NCBI RefSeq assembly: GCF_020595125.1
Contig: NZ_JACNMS010000002.1
Span: forward strand, 434,001-498,000
Direction of reading: 5' to 3'
DNA: 64,000 nucleotides
Source: Jeotgalibacillus aurantiacus
GTDB taxonomy: Bacteria; Bacillota; Bacilli; Bacillales; Jeotgalibacillaceae
Of this stretch, positions 34,679 through 47,944 are shown one piece after another. The position numbers and the translations under genes were made by a program. Below the pieces are notes generated by a model that saw only the letters and a program-made list of their open reading frames with translations, made no database searches and was not told the origin of the DNA. Each line of letters opens with the position of its first letter. Within the stretch, counting starts at the first letter, position 1.

Positions 34679-36858
34679 CAGCGTTTAATTTCTTCCATGA
34701 TAAACGCTTCAAAAATGTCCCCTTCTTTTACATCATTATAATTCTTAAGCGTGATACCACACTCATAGCCTTTAGCGACTTCTTTAGCATCGTCCTTGAA
34801 GCGCTTGAGCGTATCAAGCTCTCCTTCAAATACAACGATACCGTCGCGGATCAGACGCACGCCGCTGTCACGGGTGATCTTTCCTTCTGTCACATAGCTT
34901 CCTGCGATCGTACCGACTTTAGAAACTTTGAACGTCTGACGAACTTCAGCCTGACCGATTACTTTTTCTTCGTATTCAGGATCAAGTAGACCTGTCATCG
35001 CAGACTCAATCTCTTCGATAACTTTGTAAATGATTCTGTGGAGACGTACATCCACCTGCTCAGCATCAGCAGCACGCTTGGCATTTGCATCTGGTCTAAC
35101 GTTAAACCCGATGACAATCGCATTTGATGCAGCAGCTAAAGTAATATCTGATTCTGTAATGGCACCTACAGCTGTATGGATAATCTTAACGTTAACCCCT
35201 TCTACATCAATCTTGAGAAGGGATGCTGCAACGGCTTCAACAGAGCCCTGTACGTCACCTTTTACAATCACATTCAGTTCCTTCATTTCGCCCTGTTTCA
35301 TCTGTTCAAACAGATTATCAAGGGAAACGCGTGATTTTTCACCACGCTGAGCCTGAAGCGCCTGCTGGGCACGTGATTCACCGATTGAACGGGCAGTCTT
35401 TTCGTCTTCGAATACGACAAAACGGTCACCGGCCTGAGGTACATCATTCAGACCCGTAATTTCTACCGGAGTAGAAGGTCCCGCTTCTTTCACGCGACGA
35501 CCAAGGTCATTAACCATGGCACGAACGCGGCCGAAGGTATTTCCTACTACGATTGGATCTCCAACGCGAAGCGTTCCATCCTGAACGAGCAGTGTGGCAA
35601 CAGATCCACGGCCTTTATCAAGCTCTGCTTCAATGACAGTTCCCATTGCACGGCGTTTAGGATTGGCCTTTAATTCTTCCACTTCTGTAACGAGCAGAAT
35701 CATTTCAAGCAGGCTGTCAATTCCTTCACCATTTAATGCCGAAACCGGTACGAAGATCGTATCTCCGCCCCACGCTTCAGGTACAAGACCATGTTCTGTC
35801 AGCTCCTGCATCACACGGTCAGGATTTGCAGATGGTTTATCCATTTTATTCACCGCAATGATAATTGGCACTTCTGCCGCCTTCGCGTGATTGATCGCTT
35901 CAACCGTCTGAGGCATAACACCGTCATCTGCAGCGACAACAAGAATCGTAATGTCCGTTACCTTCGCTCCGCGTGCACGCATCGTTGTGAAAGCAGCGTG
36001 TCCCGGTGTATCAAGGAACGTAATTTTCTTGCCTTCATTGACAACCTGGTAGGCACCGATGTGCTGCGTGATACCGCCTGCTTCGCCTTCCGTAACCTTT
36101 GTTTTACGGATTGAGTCAAGTAGTGTTGTTTTACCATGGTCAACGTGACCCATAATCGTTACGACTGATGGACGTTCAACCAGGTCTTCCTCATTTACTT
36201 CCTCTTCAAAATACGTTTCAAGGTCCGTAGAATCAATTAAAATTTCCTCTTCAACCTCTACTCCATAGTCTGCACAAATCAGTTCAATTGAATCCTTATC
36301 AAGTTCCTGATTTACCGTTGCCATCACACCAAGCATGAACAGTTTCTTCACAATTTCAGAAGGTTCACGGTGCAGCTTCTTCGCAAGTTCAGCGACGGTT
36401 AAAGATTCAACAAAAGTGATTTTTTCCGGCAGCTCCTTCTGCTTAGGAGGCGCTGGTTGGAAAGCAGGTTTGTTTTTCTGACCACGGTTGTTTTTACCAC
36501 CACGGTTCTGCTGGTTCCCTGGACGCTGACCGCCACGGCCTTTATTATTTGCCTGTCCCTGACCTTGTCCCTGTCCGCCACGGCCACGGTTATTCTGCTG
36601 TCCGCCACTGCGGTTTTGCTGTCCAGCCGGACGATTCTGTTGTCCCTGTGGACGACTTTGAGTCTGATTACCTGCAGGTTTTGGCTTACTTTCTGCAGTC
36701 TTTCCGTTATACGATTGGTCAAGCTTTGTAATCACATCATTTTCCAATGTTGCCATGTGATTTTTTACTTCAATATTCATTGTCTTCAGCTTATCAATCA
36801 CATCTTTGCTGGAAACATTTTGTTTTTTTGCATATTCATGAACACGTACTTTACTCAT
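34678..36858 (-). CDS. infB: Translation initiation factor IF-2
   Basis: This 726-residue GTPase recruits fMet-tRNA to the 30S subunit and promotes subunit joining. An N-terminal IF2N domain ([20 protein letters not shown]) is followed by a low-complexity Gln/Asn/Gly/Arg linker at about residues 60-130. A second IF2N region comes next. The G domain has GHVDHGKTT near residue 235, DTPGHAAF and NKMDK, and the C1/C2 domains follow. The ATG at 36858 follows GGGGGTG. The RG-rich linker is characteristic of Bacillales IF2. Confidence 0.97.
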   Translation of the reverse strand: MSKVRVHEYAKKQNVSSKDVIDKLKTMNIEVKNHMATLENDVITKLDQSYNGKTAESKPKPAGNQTQSRPQGQQNRPAGQQNRSGGQQNNRGRGGQGQGQGQANNKGRGGQRPGNQQNRGGKNNRGQKNKPAFQPAPPKQKELPEKITFVESLTVAELAKKLHREPSEIVKKLFMLGVMATVNQELDKDSIELICADYGVEVEEEILIDSTDLETYFEEEVNEEDLVERPSVVTIMGHVDHGKTTLLDSIRKTKVTEGEAGGITQHIGAYQVVNEGKKITFLDTPGHAAFTTMRARGAKVTDITILVVAADDGVMPQTVEAINHAKAAEVPIIIAVNKMDKPSANPDRVMQELTEHGLVPEAWGGDTIFVPVSALNGEGIDSLLEMILLVTEVEELKANPKRRAMGTVIEAELDKGRGSVATLLVQDGTLRVGDPIVVGNTFGRVRAMVNDLGRRVKEAGPSTPVEITGLNDVPQAGDRFVVFEDEKTARSIGESRAQQALQAQRGEKSRVSLDNLFEQMKQGEMKELNVIVKGDVQGSVEAVAASLLKIDVEGVNVKIIHTAVGAITESDITLAAASNAIVIGFNVRPDANAKRAADAEQVDVRLHRIIYKVIEEIESAMTGLLDPEYEEKVIGQAEVRQTFKVSKVGTIAGSYVTEGKITRDSGVRLIRDGIVVFEGELDTLKRFKDDAKEVAKGYECGITLKNYNDVKEGDIFEAFIMEEIKR

Positions 36859-36871
36859 TCGTTCACCCCCG

Positions 36872-37180
36872 TTAAGATTCATCGAGCAGTGTTATCAGCT
36901 TTTCGGCGAATCCTTTATCAAGAACTGCCACCGTAACTCTGGCATCTTTACCAATCAGCTGTCCTAGCAGGTAGCGGTCTTCTACCCTTCTCACAGGAAC
37001 GCGATAGTAAGCTGCCTTATCCGTTACTTTTTTTGTAGTGTTCAAAGAAGCATCTTCTGAAAGAAGAACAAGCTTTGCTTTATTGCTCCTGATTTCTTTT
37101 ACCACTAATTCTTCACCGGAAATCACTTTTCCTGCCCGAGTTGCAAGGCCCAGAAGAGACATCCATTTGGACTGGCTCAT
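36872..37180 (-). CDS. ylxQ: YlxQ, L7Ae-family RNA-binding protein
   Basis: This 102-residue L7Ae/L30e-like protein has [36 protein letters not shown], which is the kink-turn-binding core. Its ATG overlaps the ylxR stop as ATGA. It is part of the nusA operon in all Bacillales; the RNA target is not defined. Confidence 0.94.
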   Translation of the reverse strand: MSQSKWMSLLGLATRAGKVISGEELVVKEIRSNKAKLVLLSEDASLNTTKKVTDKAAYYRVPVRRVEDRYLLGQLIGKDARVTVAVLDKGFAEKLITLLDES

Positions 37181-37455
37181 TTCGGGTCTCCTGCGTCCAC
37201 CAGCATCAGCAGTTCCTCATATAGTTCAGGACTGACTTCTGCTTCCAGGTGGGTGCCAAGAATATTTTTCTTCTTAGCCTTTAAAATTGCGTCTTTATCT
37301 TTCGAAACATACGCTCCTCTGCCGGATTTTTTCCCGGTCAGATCAATGGATACCTCGCCCTCTTTTGAACGGACGATGCGGATCATCTCTTTTTTATCTT
37401 TCATTTCATTCGTTGCTACACATTTTCTTAATGGAACTTTACGCTTTTTAGTCAA
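37177..37455 (-). CDS. ylxR: YlxR (RnpM) RNA-binding protein
   Basis: This 92-residue DUF448 protein has [22 protein letters not shown] and a GRGAYVSKD motif. B. subtilis YlxR has been reported to bind RNase P RNA and modulate its activity (RnpM). The start is TTG with GGGAGAG eight bases before. It is encoded between nusA and ylxQ. Confidence 0.94.
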   Translation of the reverse strand: MTKKRKVPLRKCVATNEMKDKKEMIRIVRSKEGEVSIDLTGKKSGRGAYVSKDKDAILKAKKKNILGTHLEAEVSPELYEELLMLVDAGDPK

Positions 37456-37470
37456 GGTATCCGCTCTCCC

Positions 37471-38595
37471 TTATTCGATGTCGTCATCTGAATAATGAAA
37501 AGAATTGTCCATTTCATCCTCTGAGAACAAAGGCTGGTCATCCCGTGGATAAATGCCCATCTCGCGGGCATCTGTTTCACTCTTAATATCAATCTTCCAG
37601 CCCGTCAGCTTGGCAGCCAGACGTGCGTTTTGACCGCGCTTACCGATTGCAAGGGATAATTGGTAATCCGGAACGATTACCGTCGTTGCCTTTTCATCTT
37701 CGTTCACCTGAACGTCTACAACCTTAGATGGGCTGAGGGCGTTTGCTACGAATACAACAGGATCCTCAGACCATTCTACGATATCAATTTTTTCGCCTTT
37801 AAGCTCATTGACAATCGCCTGAACTCGTCCACCTTTTGAACCTACGCATGCACCGACTGCATCGACTTCTTCGTTATCTGAGTGTACGGAAATCTTCGAA
37901 CGGTCTCCGGCTTCACGGGAAACGGATTTGATCTCAACGGTACCGTCAAAAATCTCAGGTACTTCAATTTCAAACAGACGCTTCAAAAGACCCGGATGTG
38001 TTCTTGATACAAAAATCTGAGGGCCTTTCGTCGTACGCTCAACCTTCGTGATATACACTTTAATACGGTCGTGCGGTTTGTAGGATTCATTCGGCATTTG
38101 CTCATTTAAAGGCAGTAATGCTTCAATCTTTCCAAGCGCCACGTAAATGAAGCGGTGATCCTGTCGCTGCACAATCCCCGTCATAATATCGTCTTCACGA
38201 TCAACAAATTCAGTATAAATAATACCTCTCTCTGCTTCACGGACACGCTGCGTTACGACCTGCTTAGCTGTCTGGGCAGCAATGCGCCCGAAGTCACGCG
38301 GCGTTACTTCAAGCTCAACGATATCCCCAACCTCATAGGAAGGAGCAATTTCCTGCGCATCAGCAACAGCGATTTCGAGTCGTGAATCAAATACCTCATC
38401 CACCACTTCTTTTCTTGCAAAAACACGCATTGACCCGTTATCAAGATTAAGATCCACGCGGACATTCTGCGCCTGGTTGAAGTTGCGTTTGTATGCAGAT
38501 ACTAAAGCTGCTTCAATCGCTTCAATCAAGACGTTTCTGTCAATTCCTTTTTCTTTTTCCAGATACGTCAGCGCATCCAGTAATTCTGTACTCAT
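37471..38595 (-). CDS. nusA: Transcription termination/antitermination factor NusA
   Basis: NusA binds RNA polymerase and modulates pausing and intrinsic termination. The 374-residue protein has an N-terminal RNAP-binding domain, an S1 domain (GIVQRQDHRFIYVALGKIEALLP), then two KH domains (GACVGSKGGRVQAIVNELKG; LAIGKRGQNARLAAKLTGWKIDI). The acidic-repeat C-terminus of Proteobacteria is absent, as normal in Firmicutes. It is the second gene after rimP. Confidence 0.97.
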   Translation of the reverse strand: MSTELLDALTYLEKEKGIDRNVLIEAIEAALVSAYKRNFNQAQNVRVDLNLDNGSMRVFARKEVVDEVFDSRLEIAVADAQEIAPSYEVGDIVELEVTPRDFGRIAAQTAKQVVTQRVREAERGIIYTEFVDREDDIMTGIVQRQDHRFIYVALGKIEALLPLNEQMPNESYKPHDRIKVYITKVERTTKGPQIFVSRTHPGLLKRLFEIEVPEIFDGTVEIKSVSREAGDRSKISVHSDNEEVDAVGACVGSKGGRVQAIVNELKGEKIDIVEWSEDPVVFVANALSPSKVVDVQVNEDEKATTVIVPDYQLSLAIGKRGQNARLAAKLTGWKIDIKSETDAREMGIYPRDDQPLFSEDEMDNSFHYSDDDIE

Positions 38596-38620
38596 CTAAG
38601 ACTCTCCTTTCATTTGGTCC

Positions 38621-39091
38621 TTAAGAAAAGGTTACCGCAAGACGGGCTTTTGCCACTTTTTCCTTTGGAACCGTTATTTGTTTCTTTCTCGTTTTAATGG
38701 TCATGGTTACGGTCAGGCTCTGTCCATCATATTCATCGAGCACGCCTTCGATTTCCTTAAAGCCTTCAACTGGTTCATAAGTCTTTACAAAGACCTGTTT
38801 CCCAACAGCATTATGAAAGTCTTTTTCTTTTTTCAGAGGCCGCTCGGCACCCGGTGATGAAACTTCCAGAAAGTAATTTTGCTGAATCGGATCGAGTTCA
38901 TCAAGCTTTTCACTTAACCGCTCGCTCACCTGGCCACATTCTTCAATATCCACACCGGTTTCCTTGTCAATAAATACTCGTAAGAACCAGCTTGAGCCTT
39001 CTTTCACAAATTCAACATCAACGAGTTCAAGGTTCATATCTTTCAGGATAGGCTCTGCCAGCTGCTCTGTTAGTTCAGTAATTTTACTCAT
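38621..39091 (-). CDS. rimP: Ribosome maturation factor RimP
   Basis: RimP assists late 30S assembly. The 156-residue protein has [22 protein letters not shown], then [19 protein letters not shown] and [14 protein letters not shown]. It is the first gene of the nusA-infB operon, with a promoter overlapping the polC stop and GGAGG before the ATG. Confidence 0.96.
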   Translation of the reverse strand: MSKITELTEQLAEPILKDMNLELVDVEFVKEGSSWFLRVFIDKETGVDIEECGQVSERLSEKLDELDPIQQNYFLEVSSPGAERPLKKEKDFHNAVGKQVFVKTYEPVEGFKEIEGVLDEYDGQSLTVTMTIKTRKKQITVPKEKVAKARLAVTFS

Positions 39092-39130
39092 CTGTTTCCT
39101 CCATCATCTCTGAAAAATGCCTGAAACAAC

Positions 39131-39159
39131 ACAAAAGAGCGGGCGGCACCCACTCTTTT
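39131..39159 (-). terminator. Rho-independent terminator after polC, in the rimP leader
   Basis: AAAAGAG/CTCTTTT (39133-39139 with 39153-39159) and GGG/CCC pair, with T-rich exit on the minus strand. It lies downstream of the rimP promoter, so it may also attenuate the nusA operon. Confidence 0.75.
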
Positions 39160-39192
39160 GACGTCAGAGTTATCTAAAACATTTCCGAAATT

Positions 39193-39221
39193 ATAATACC
39201 ATATATTGCGAACCCGTGCAA
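39193..39221 (-). promoter_or_regulatory. SigA-type promoter of rimP-nusA-infB operon
   Basis: The minus strand reads TTGCAC (39221-39216), a 17-base spacer, and TATTAT (39198-39193), beginning six bases after the polC stop. Confidence 0.7.
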
Positions 39222-39226
39222 ATGCT

Positions 39227-42200
39227 CTAAAACAGAGAAAGCTGGTTCTGATCCGGCAGCCCTTCAAGGCATCCTTGAGAGTCGAGGTATTCAAGAATCG
39301 TTTTCGACACTTTCCCACGCTTCTGAAGATCCTCCTTCGACAGAAATTCTCCGCCTTTTCGTGCTTCCACGATGTTAATCGCGGCATTCGTACCAAGGCC
39401 CGGGATTGCATTAAACGGCGGGATCAGTGAATTTCCCTCGATTTTGAACTCTTTTGCATCTGATTTATACAGATCGACCTGTTTAAAGGAATATCCACGC
39501 TCACACATCTCGAGACAAAGCTCAAGGACTGTCAGCAGATTTTTCTCTTTCGGAGAAGCATCGAGACCTTTTGAATTAATCAGCTCGATTTTTGCCTTTA
39601 TCGCCTGTGAACCGGCTGCCATCGCTTCAAGATCAAAATCCTCTGCACGCACGGTAAAGTAAGCCGCGTAATAAAGAATCGGATGATGGACCTTAAAATA
39701 GGCGATCCTTACTGCCATCAGCACGTAGGCTGCTGCGTGTGCTTTCGGGAACATGTATTTGATCTTTTTACAGGAATCAATGTACCAGTCGGGAACCCCA
39801 TTATTTTTCATGTCTTCTTCCCACTCAGGATTTAATCCTTTACCTTTACGCACAAACTCCATAATTTTAAACGCAAGAGAAGGCTCAAGTCCCTGGTAAA
39901 TGAGATAAACCATAATGTCATCCCGGCATCCGATTACATCAGACAGCTCACAGATCCCGTTATGAATCAGTTCCTGGGCATTGCCTAGCCATACGTCCGT
40001 TCCGTGCGACAGCCCTGAGATCTGTACGAGTTCAGAGAACGTCGTCGGTTTCGTATCCTCAAGCATCTGACGAACAAACCGTGTTCCAAACTCCGGTATG
40101 CCGAGCGTTCCTGTTTTACACAAAATCTGATCCTGGGTGACACCAAGAGATTCCGTCCCGCTGAAAATCTTCATCACTTCAGGATCGTCAGTCGGAATCG
40201 TTTTAGGATCTATACCTGATAAATCCTGAAGCATCCGGATCACAGTCGGATCATCGTGACCGAGAATATCAAGCTTTAATAAATTATCGTGGATGGAGTG
40301 GAAGTCGAAATGGGTCGTTTTCCATTCGGATTCACTCGCGTTTGCCGGGAACTGGATAGGAGAGAAATCGTAAATATCCATATAATCCGGCACAACGATG
40401 ATTCCACCCGGGTGCTGCCCCGTTGTCCGTTTAACACCGGTACAGCCGCTCGCGAGCCGCTCCACCTCCGCTCCTCTGAAATGAAGGTTGCGATCGCCGG
40501 CATATCCTTTTACATAACCGAATGCCGTCTTATCGGCAACCGTTCCAATCGTTCCGGCACGATACACGTATTCCTCACCAAACAGAACTTTCGTGTAGTT
40601 ATGGGCAACCGGCTGGTATTCACCACTGAAGTTCAGGTCAATATCCGGCACTTTATCTCCTTTAAACCCAAGGAACGTTTCAAACGGAATATCCTGACCG
40701 TCCTTGACATACGGAATGTCGCAATCAGGGCAGTTTTTGTCCTCAAGGTCAAATCCGGATCCGACAGAACCATCATTGAAAAACTCTGATTTTTTACATT
40801 CAGGACATACATAGTGCGGCGGAAGAGGATTTACCTCTGTAATTTCTGTCATCGTTGCGACAAATGACGATCCGACAGATCCCCGCGATCCAACGAGATA
40901 CCCGTCAACGAGTGACTTTTTAACAAGCTTGTGTGAAATCAGATAGATAACGGCAAACCCGTGACCAATGATACTCTTCAATTCTTTTTCAAGCCGGGCT
41001 TCAACAATTTCAGGAAGATCATCCCCGTAGATGCTGCGCGCCATATCATAGCTCATCTTACGCATTTCTTCATCTGCGCCTTCAATTTTAGGTGTGAATA
41101 GCTCATCTTTAATCGGCGTCACATCTCCGACCATATCAGCAACCTTATTCGTGTTCGTCACGACAATCTCTTTGGCTTTCTCAGCCCCGAGAAATGAAAA
41201 AGCATCCAGCATTTCGTTGGTTGTTCTGAAATGCACGTCTGGCAGGTTATGACGGTTCAGCGGGTTTGCTCCACCCTGTGACGAGATCAGGATTTCCCTG
41301 TAGATCTTATCGTTTTCATTTAAATAATGAACGTTCCCCGTTGCAACTGCCGGCAGTTCCATTTTATCTGCCAGCTCCACCACTTTTTTGATGATTTCCT
41401 TCAAATTATGCTCATCCCGCACCAGCTCAAGCTCAATCAGGTGACTGTAGGCTGCAGGGGGCTGAACTTCAATGTAATCATAGAATCCTGCAATCTCCTC
41501 AACCTCTTCAGGCGATTTCTGCATCATGCCTTCAAAAATTTCTCCTTTATCACAGGCAGAACCGACGAGCAGACCTTTACGGTGTTTTTGGAGAAGAGAT
41601 CTTGGGATTCTCGGAACGCGGTAAAAATAGTCAATATGTGAAATTGACACGAGCTTGAATAAATTTTTCAACCCTTCCTGATCCTGCGCCAAAAGAGTGA
41701 TATGACTCGGACGGGCCCGTTTAAAAGCATCACCCTGCCCCATATAATCATTCAGCTGATTATGATTGGTAATCTCTTTTTCTTTCGCTTTCTTTAATAG
41801 CTTCGCTAGGATGTAACCTGTCGCTTCAGCATCATAGATTGCGCGGTGATGCTGGGTCAGTTCCACATCGAACTTTTTGGCGAGTGTATTTAGACGGTGG
41901 TTTTTCATTTCAGGATGTAACAGTCTCGCAAGTTCCAGCGTGTCAATAACCGGGTTTTTCGCCCGCTCCATTCCTGCACGTATATAACCTACGTTTAAAA
42001 AGCCCATATCAAATGAAGCGTTGTGGGCAACCAGGGTATGATCCTCACACCACTCTTTGAAATCACCAAGTACCTCTTCAATCTCCGGAGCATTGCGCAC
42101 CATATCATCCGTAATACCTGTCAGATTAATCGTTGTCGCTGATAGTGCGTGGTGCGGATTGGCAAACCGTTCAAAACGGTCAATAATCTCGCCTTCTTTC

Positions 42201-43540
42201 ATCTTCACTGCTGCAAGCTCTATAATTTTATCGTACACCGCAGACAGACCTGTCGTCTCCACGTCAAATACAATATACGTTTCTGTTTCAAGATCGCGGT
42301 CTGCATCATTGTATGCAATCGGTACGCCGTCATCGACGAGATTTGCTTCCACGCCGTATAAGATTTTAATATCATTTTTACTTCCGGCAGCTGCAGCTTC
42401 AGGGAATGACTGGGCAACCGCATGATCCGTGATGGCAATTGCTTTATGACCCCACTTTTTCGCCTGGGAAACGAGTGATGACACTGATGAAACAGCATCC
42501 ATCTGACTCATCGGTGTATGAAGATGAAGCTCAACCCGTTTTTCTCCATCCGGTGCTGTGTCCTGACGGAGATCAGGCTGAATTTCCATAACATCCTGCG
42601 CGATCATCACGAGATCTCTTACGAATGTATCGTTTTGAATAGACCCTTTCGCACGGACCCACATCCCTTTTTTCAGCTGATTCATGATCGCAGCGTCTTC
42701 CTTGTCACGGGAAAACATTTTGACAAGTATTGAATCTGTATAGTCCGTTACTTTAAAGGTCAACAGGGAACGCCCGCTTCTGAGCTCTTTCACTTCTGCA
42801 TCAAACACGAGACCCTGAATGGCAATTTTACGTTCTTCCTCCTGAATGGTTTTGATTGCGACCGGCTCATCCGGCTTGATGGAATATCCGATTGCAACAG
42901 GACCCGAATGAGATTCTGCTGCATTTTTCTGGTCCTCCACTTTCTGCATTTCAACAAGTGCCTGCTTGGCCCATTCTTCTTCTTCTTTTTTCTTTGATTC
43001 TACAAATGCCTGATACTCTTCATCGGACTGGCCGGCAGCTACTTCTGTTTGCAGCTGGAGCTGGCCAAACCCCCATTTTGCATAAGCATCACAAAGAATA
43101 TCCGCATATTTATTTTTTATTTGCATGCCTTCTGTTTCATTTGAAACATGGATCGTCAGCCTTTTCCCGTTGATCACCGGCTTTTGTCCGGTCAAGAGCT
43201 TAAGGAGTGGTGGTGCAATGCCCTGAAGCTCTTCAAGACAAACCTCCCAGTAATCAAGGATCTGTTCATCTGTCCATTCTGCCTGATCAAGGTTAACGGA
43301 GAATGTAACACTTGCGATATGACTGAATGAGGAAATGAGACGGGAAGAGAACTCTTTCATTAGTGTACAAGGAATCACCTGATCAAAGCGGAACGTAAAA
43401 TGCCACTTTTTCTCCTTTTTATGTACCGAAAGCTTTTCAATTTCCGCTCCTTCAAAATGCTTCATATGCATATCACCGGTAAGGTTGAGCTGAGTCAGCA
43501 GCAGTCGGAATTTATCCTTTTTTGAGAGATCTGCACTCAT
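39227..43540 (-). CDS. polC: DNA polymerase III PolC (Gram-positive type)
   Basis: This replicative polymerase has 1437 residues, the usual PolC length. An N-terminal domain and OB-fold region precede a PHP segment ([17 protein letters not shown]). An embedded DnaQ-like proofreading exonuclease ([12 protein letters not shown] ... [12 protein letters not shown]) follows, then the rest of PHP. A zinc-binding module (CPECKK ... CPDCD) precedes the catalytic palm ([15 protein letters not shown]), and fingers and a C-terminal domain complete it. The reading frame is intact. It follows proS, with an inverted repeat between them. Confidence 0.98.
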   Translation of the reverse strand: MSADLSKKDKFRLLLTQLNLTGDMHMKHFEGAEIEKLSVHKKEKKWHFTFRFDQVIPCTLMKEFSSRLISSFSHIASVTFSVNLDQAEWTDEQILDYWEVCLEELQGIAPPLLKLLTGQKPVINGKRLTIHVSNETEGMQIKNKYADILCDAYAKWGFGQLQLQTEVAAGQSDEEYQAFVESKKKEEEEWAKQALVEMQKVEDQKNAAESHSGPVAIGYSIKPDEPVAIKTIQEEERKIAIQGLVFDAEVKELRSGRSLLTFKVTDYTDSILVKMFSRDKEDAAIMNQLKKGMWVRAKGSIQNDTFVRDLVMIAQDVMEIQPDLRQDTAPDGEKRVELHLHTPMSQMDAVSSVSSLVSQAKKWGHKAIAITDHAVAQSFPEAAAAGSKNDIKILYGVEANLVDDGVPIAYNDADRDLETETYIVFDVETTGLSAVYDKIIELAAVKMKEGEIIDRFERFANPHHALSATTINLTGITDDMVRNAPEIEEVLGDFKEWCEDHTLVAHNASFDMGFLNVGYIRAGMERAKNPVIDTLELARLLHPEMKNHRLNTLAKKFDVELTQHHRAIYDAEATGYILAKLLKKAKEKEITNHNQLNDYMGQGDAFKRARPSHITLLAQDQEGLKNLFKLVSISHIDYFYRVPRIPRSLLQKHRKGLLVGSACDKGEIFEGMMQKSPEEVEEIAGFYDYIEVQPPAAYSHLIELELVRDEHNLKEIIKKVVELADKMELPAVATGNVHYLNENDKIYREILISSQGGANPLNRHNLPDVHFRTTNEMLDAFSFLGAEKAKEIVVTNTNKVADMVGDVTPIKDELFTPKIEGADEEMRKMSYDMARSIYGDDLPEIVEARLEKELKSIIGHGFAVIYLISHKLVKKSLVDGYLVGSRGSVGSSFVATMTEITEVNPLPPHYVCPECKKSEFFNDGSVGSGFDLEDKNCPDCDIPYVKDGQDIPFETFLGFKGDKVPDIDLNFSGEYQPVAHNYTKVLFGEEYVYRAGTIGTVADKTAFGYVKGYAGDRNLHFRGAEVERLASGCTGVKRTTGQHPGGIIVVPDYMDIYDFSPIQFPANASESEWKTTHFDFHSIHDNLLKLDILGHDDPTVIRMLQDLSGIDPKTIPTDDPEVMKIFSGTESLGVTQDQILCKTGTLGIPEFGTRFVRQMLEDTKPTTFSELVQISGLSHGTDVWLGNAQELIHNGICELSDVIGCRDDIMVYLIYQGLEPSLAFKIMEFVRKGKGLNPEWEEDMKNNGVPDWYIDSCKKIKYMFPKAHAAAYVLMAVRIAYFKVHHPILYYAAYFTVRAEDFDLEAMAAGSQAIKAKIELINSKGLDASPKEKNLLTVLELCLEMCERGYSFKQVDLYKSDAKEFKIEGNSLIPPFNAIPGLGTNAAINIVEARKGGEFLSKEDLQKRGKVSKTILEYLDSQGCLEGLPDQNQLSLF

Positions 43541-43563
43541 GGTTTTCCTCCCTTTCAGACACT

Positions 43564-43597
43564 GAAGGCTGGTACGGGTCGCACCAGCCTTCGTTTT
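43564..43597 (+). other. Perfect inverted repeat between proS and polC
   Basis: GAAGGCTGGT (43564-43573) pairs with ACCAGCCTTC (43583-43592). A T-run (GTTTT) follows on the plus strand only, so it looks like a terminator facing against the genes. A second stem, AAAGGATA/TATCCTTT, lies at 43619-43638. Confidence 0.55.
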
Positions 43598-43654
43598 AAA
43601 AGTTTAACAGTCATATGTAAAGGATAAGCGTATCCTTTCTATGACATCTCATCA

Positions 43655-45385
<1,731 letters not shown>

Positions 45386-45432
45386 CTATTTTTATCTGCA
45401 GTTAATTTGTAATTGTGTCATTTATCCTTTTC

Positions 45433-46689
45433 TTATAAAAAGAATCGTTGAATATCATTCCATGTTACAACGATCATCAGAAGCATAAGCAGTGCAAAAC
45501 CGACAAAGTGCACCATACCTTCCTTCTGACGGTCAACCGGTTTTCCTCTCAGCGCCTCCAGTCCGAAGAACATCAATCGTCCACCGTCGAGTGCCGGTAA
45601 CGGTAGCAGGTTCATAATACCAAGGTTAATACTTAGAAGCCCGGCCCAGTGCATCAGACTGTATACACCGAATGCTGCACGCTGTTCAGTTACTTCATAA
45701 ATACCAACCGGTCCTGCTAAATCATCAATGGAAAACTGTCCTGTAATCAGGTCTCCTAAAGCGTTAAAGATCAATAAAGTTGTCGCATATGTTTCCTCTG
45801 CCCCAACAGCCACTGCCTTTAACGGCGCTTTTTCAACCGGATTGTAAACACCGATTCTGCCCATTTCCATATCACCGGATACGATGGCTTCCGGCGTCAC
45901 CTGAACTTCCGAAGCTGTTCCATCACGTTCAAAAACGATCGTGATTTCTTCACCCGGATACTGCTGAACGGTCTGGGTTAGGTCGGTCCACTGACTGATC
46001 GACTGCCCTTCAATTTCAACGATGCGGTCGCCTTCAAGGAGACCAGCCTCAGCGGCAGCACCGCCTTCTACAATATCACCAAGCACCGGTTCGTCAGACG
46101 GGATCCCCTGCAACAGCCCGATCAGGGTGAAAATAAGAAACGCCAGAATGAAGTTCATTGCAGGACCTGCGAAAATGGTGATAAAACGCTGGCTCAATTT
46201 TTTTGAATTGAACTGGCGATTCCATGGAGCAATTTGTGCTTCGACTCCATCTTCGACAAATACAGCTTTTTCCGAAACGGAGAAGGTCTGCAATTCTTCT
46301 TCTCCTTCTTCGTAACCTTTAATAAACAGTTCATGTTCCAGATCCGCCTCTGCAACCTCGATAACGCGAAGGTCAGGGTAACGGTCTTTATTATTCAATA
46401 CCATTTTCTCAACGGTTTCGTCACGGTTCAAAACAAGACCTACACGGAATCCGGGTTTAAGCTCGGTCATCTCCGGGTCTTCCCCGGCCATTCTGACATA
46501 ACCGCCAATCGGCAGCAGTCGCAGTGTATATTTTGTCTCTCCCTTTTGGAAAGCTAAAACTTTTGGGCCCATTCCAATGGCGAACTCACGGCAAAGAATG
46601 CCGGCCCGCTTGGCAAACACAAAGTGACCAAGCTCATGGAAAAACACAAGCGCCCCGAAAATTATGATAAACGCGATGACTGTATTCAT
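45433..46689 (-). CDS. rseP: Site-2 zinc metalloprotease RseP/RasP
   Basis: This 418-residue intramembrane protease cleaves anti-sigma factors and signal peptide remnants (RasP in B. subtilis). The zinc motif HELGH is at residues 18-22 in the first membrane helix. A PDZ domain (EAGLLEGDRIVEIEGQSI) and the third metal ligand region NLLPLPALDGGRL follow. The ATG at 46689 is chosen because AAGGTGG is 8 bases away; an upstream in-frame ATG is only 2 bases from it. An extended -10 promoter lies before it. Confidence 0.95.
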   Translation of the reverse strand: MNTVIAFIIIFGALVFFHELGHFVFAKRAGILCREFAIGMGPKVLAFQKGETKYTLRLLPIGGYVRMAGEDPEMTELKPGFRVGLVLNRDETVEKMVLNNKDRYPDLRVIEVAEADLEHELFIKGYEEGEEELQTFSVSEKAVFVEDGVEAQIAPWNRQFNSKKLSQRFITIFAGPAMNFILAFLIFTLIGLLQGIPSDEPVLGDIVEGGAAAEAGLLEGDRIVEIEGQSISQWTDLTQTVQQYPGEEITIVFERDGTASEVQVTPEAIVSGDMEMGRIGVYNPVEKAPLKAVAVGAEETYATTLLIFNALGDLITGQFSIDDLAGPVGIYEVTEQRAAFGVYSLMHWAGLLSINLGIMNLLPLPALDGGRLMFFGLEALRGKPVDRQKEGMVHFVGFALLMLLMIVVTWNDIQRFFL

Positions 46690-46746
46690 CGTCATAACCA
46701 CCTTTTTATTTGTTAAATGCACCTTTTACATAAAGGACTTTACATC

Positions 46747-46755
46747 ATTGTAGCA
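46747..46755 (-). promoter_or_regulatory. Extended -10 promoter candidate for rseP
   Basis: The minus strand reads TGCTACAAT about 60 bases before rseP; there is no recognisable -35. It suggests extra transcription of rseP-proS inside the dxr operon. Confidence 0.35.
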
Positions 46756-46780
46756 CGTTCTAAAAAAGTGGGGGAATGTT

Positions 46781-47932
46781 TCAGCTCTTAAATTTCGAAA
46801 GAATTCTTGAACGCGTTTCCTTGTCCAACTCAAAAATCGTCTCTAAATCCGGGTCTTGAATGACCTGATGAGCCCCCATTGACTCCTCAATCAGATTTTC
46901 AATATCAAGAAATGAAATTTTTTCATTCAGAAACAGTGCGACTGCTGCTTCATTCGCCGCGTTCATAACAGCAGGCATTGACCCTCCTGCCCTTCCTGCT
47001 TCATAAGCAAAGGCGAGACAGCGGTAACGCTCCAAATCCATCGTTTCAAAGTGAAGCTTTCCAATGTCCTCAAGTCTCAGACGCTTTCCTTTAGGATGTG
47101 TGAGCCTGTCAGGATAACTCAGTGCATATTGGATCGGCACCCTCATATCCGGGGTTCCAAGCTGCGCGATGACTGAGCTGTCATGAAATTCCACCATTGA
47201 ATGAATAATGCTTTCTCTATGCAGCAGTACATCGATCTGATCATATGGCAGGTCAAAAAGCCAGTGCGCTTCAATGACTTCAAGCCCTTTATTCATCATG
47301 CTCGCGGAATCAATCGTAATCTTTGACCCCATACTCCAGTTTGGGTGATTCAGCGCATCTTTAACCGTCACAGCCTTTAATTCTTCCCGGTTCAGGTCAC
47401 GGAAGCTGCCTCCGGATGCAGTTACAACAAGCCGCTCAATATTTTTACTATTTTCTCCCTGCAGAGCCTGAAAAATAGCTGAGTGCTCGCTGTCAATAGG
47501 CAGCAGTGTAACCTGGTGCTCTTTTGCAGCTTTCATAACAAGATGACCTGCTGTCACAAGTGTTTCCTTATTGGCAATGGCAATCGTTTTGCCAGCCTCA
47601 ATGGCTTTCAGCGTTGGTCCGAGCCCCACACTTCCCATGACCGCGTTAACAAGGATGTCCGCTTTTGGATCAACAGCTGTTGCTTCAAGTCCTTCAGTGC
47701 CGAAGTAAACATCTATTTTTCCTATGTATTCGCTTTTAAGTTTTTCTGCATCCTCCTCTGTCTGTACAGAGACGAAGGATGGATTAAACTCTTCAATCAT
47801 TTTTCTTGCTTCGTTTATATTCTTTCCAACTGAAAAAGAAGTCAGGGAGAAAGTATCCCGATGCTCCCTGATTACATCCAGCGTTTGAAGTCCGATTGAA
47901 CCGGATGCTCCCATTAATGAAATTGTCTTCAT
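46781..47932 (-). CDS. dxr: 1-deoxy-D-xylulose 5-phosphate reductoisomerase
   Basis: Dxr is the first committed enzyme of the MEP isoprenoid pathway, feeding undecaprenyl phosphate made by UppS. The 383 residues include the NADPH motif [14 protein letters not shown], the metal-binding [13 protein letters not shown], and TASGGSF and [14 protein letters not shown] blocks. It is between cdsA and rseP, with AGGAGG before the ATG. Confidence 0.97.
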   Translation of the reverse strand: MKTISLMGASGSIGLQTLDVIREHRDTFSLTSFSVGKNINEARKMIEEFNPSFVSVQTEEDAEKLKSEYIGKIDVYFGTEGLEATAVDPKADILVNAVMGSVGLGPTLKAIEAGKTIAIANKETLVTAGHLVMKAAKEHQVTLLPIDSEHSAIFQALQGENSKNIERLVVTASGGSFRDLNREELKAVTVKDALNHPNWSMGSKITIDSASMMNKGLEVIEAHWLFDLPYDQIDVLLHRESIIHSMVEFHDSSVIAQLGTPDMRVPIQYALSYPDRLTHPKGKRLRLEDIGKLHFETMDLERYRCLAFAYEAGRAGGSMPAVMNAANEAAVALFLNEKISFLDIENLIEESMGAHQVIQDPDLETIFELDKETRSRILSKFKS

Positions 47933-47944
47933 CTTAACCTCCTG

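Noticed and set aside
36457-36936. Plus-strand 159-codon open frame opposite infB
   Set aside because: It is created by the repetitive Gln/Gly/Arg codons of the IF2 linker; Thr/Leu-rich shadow protein.
39227-43540. Possible frameshift at the polC 3' end
   Set aside because: Recounting the bases showed the frame is intact and the TAG stop falls at 39229-39227.
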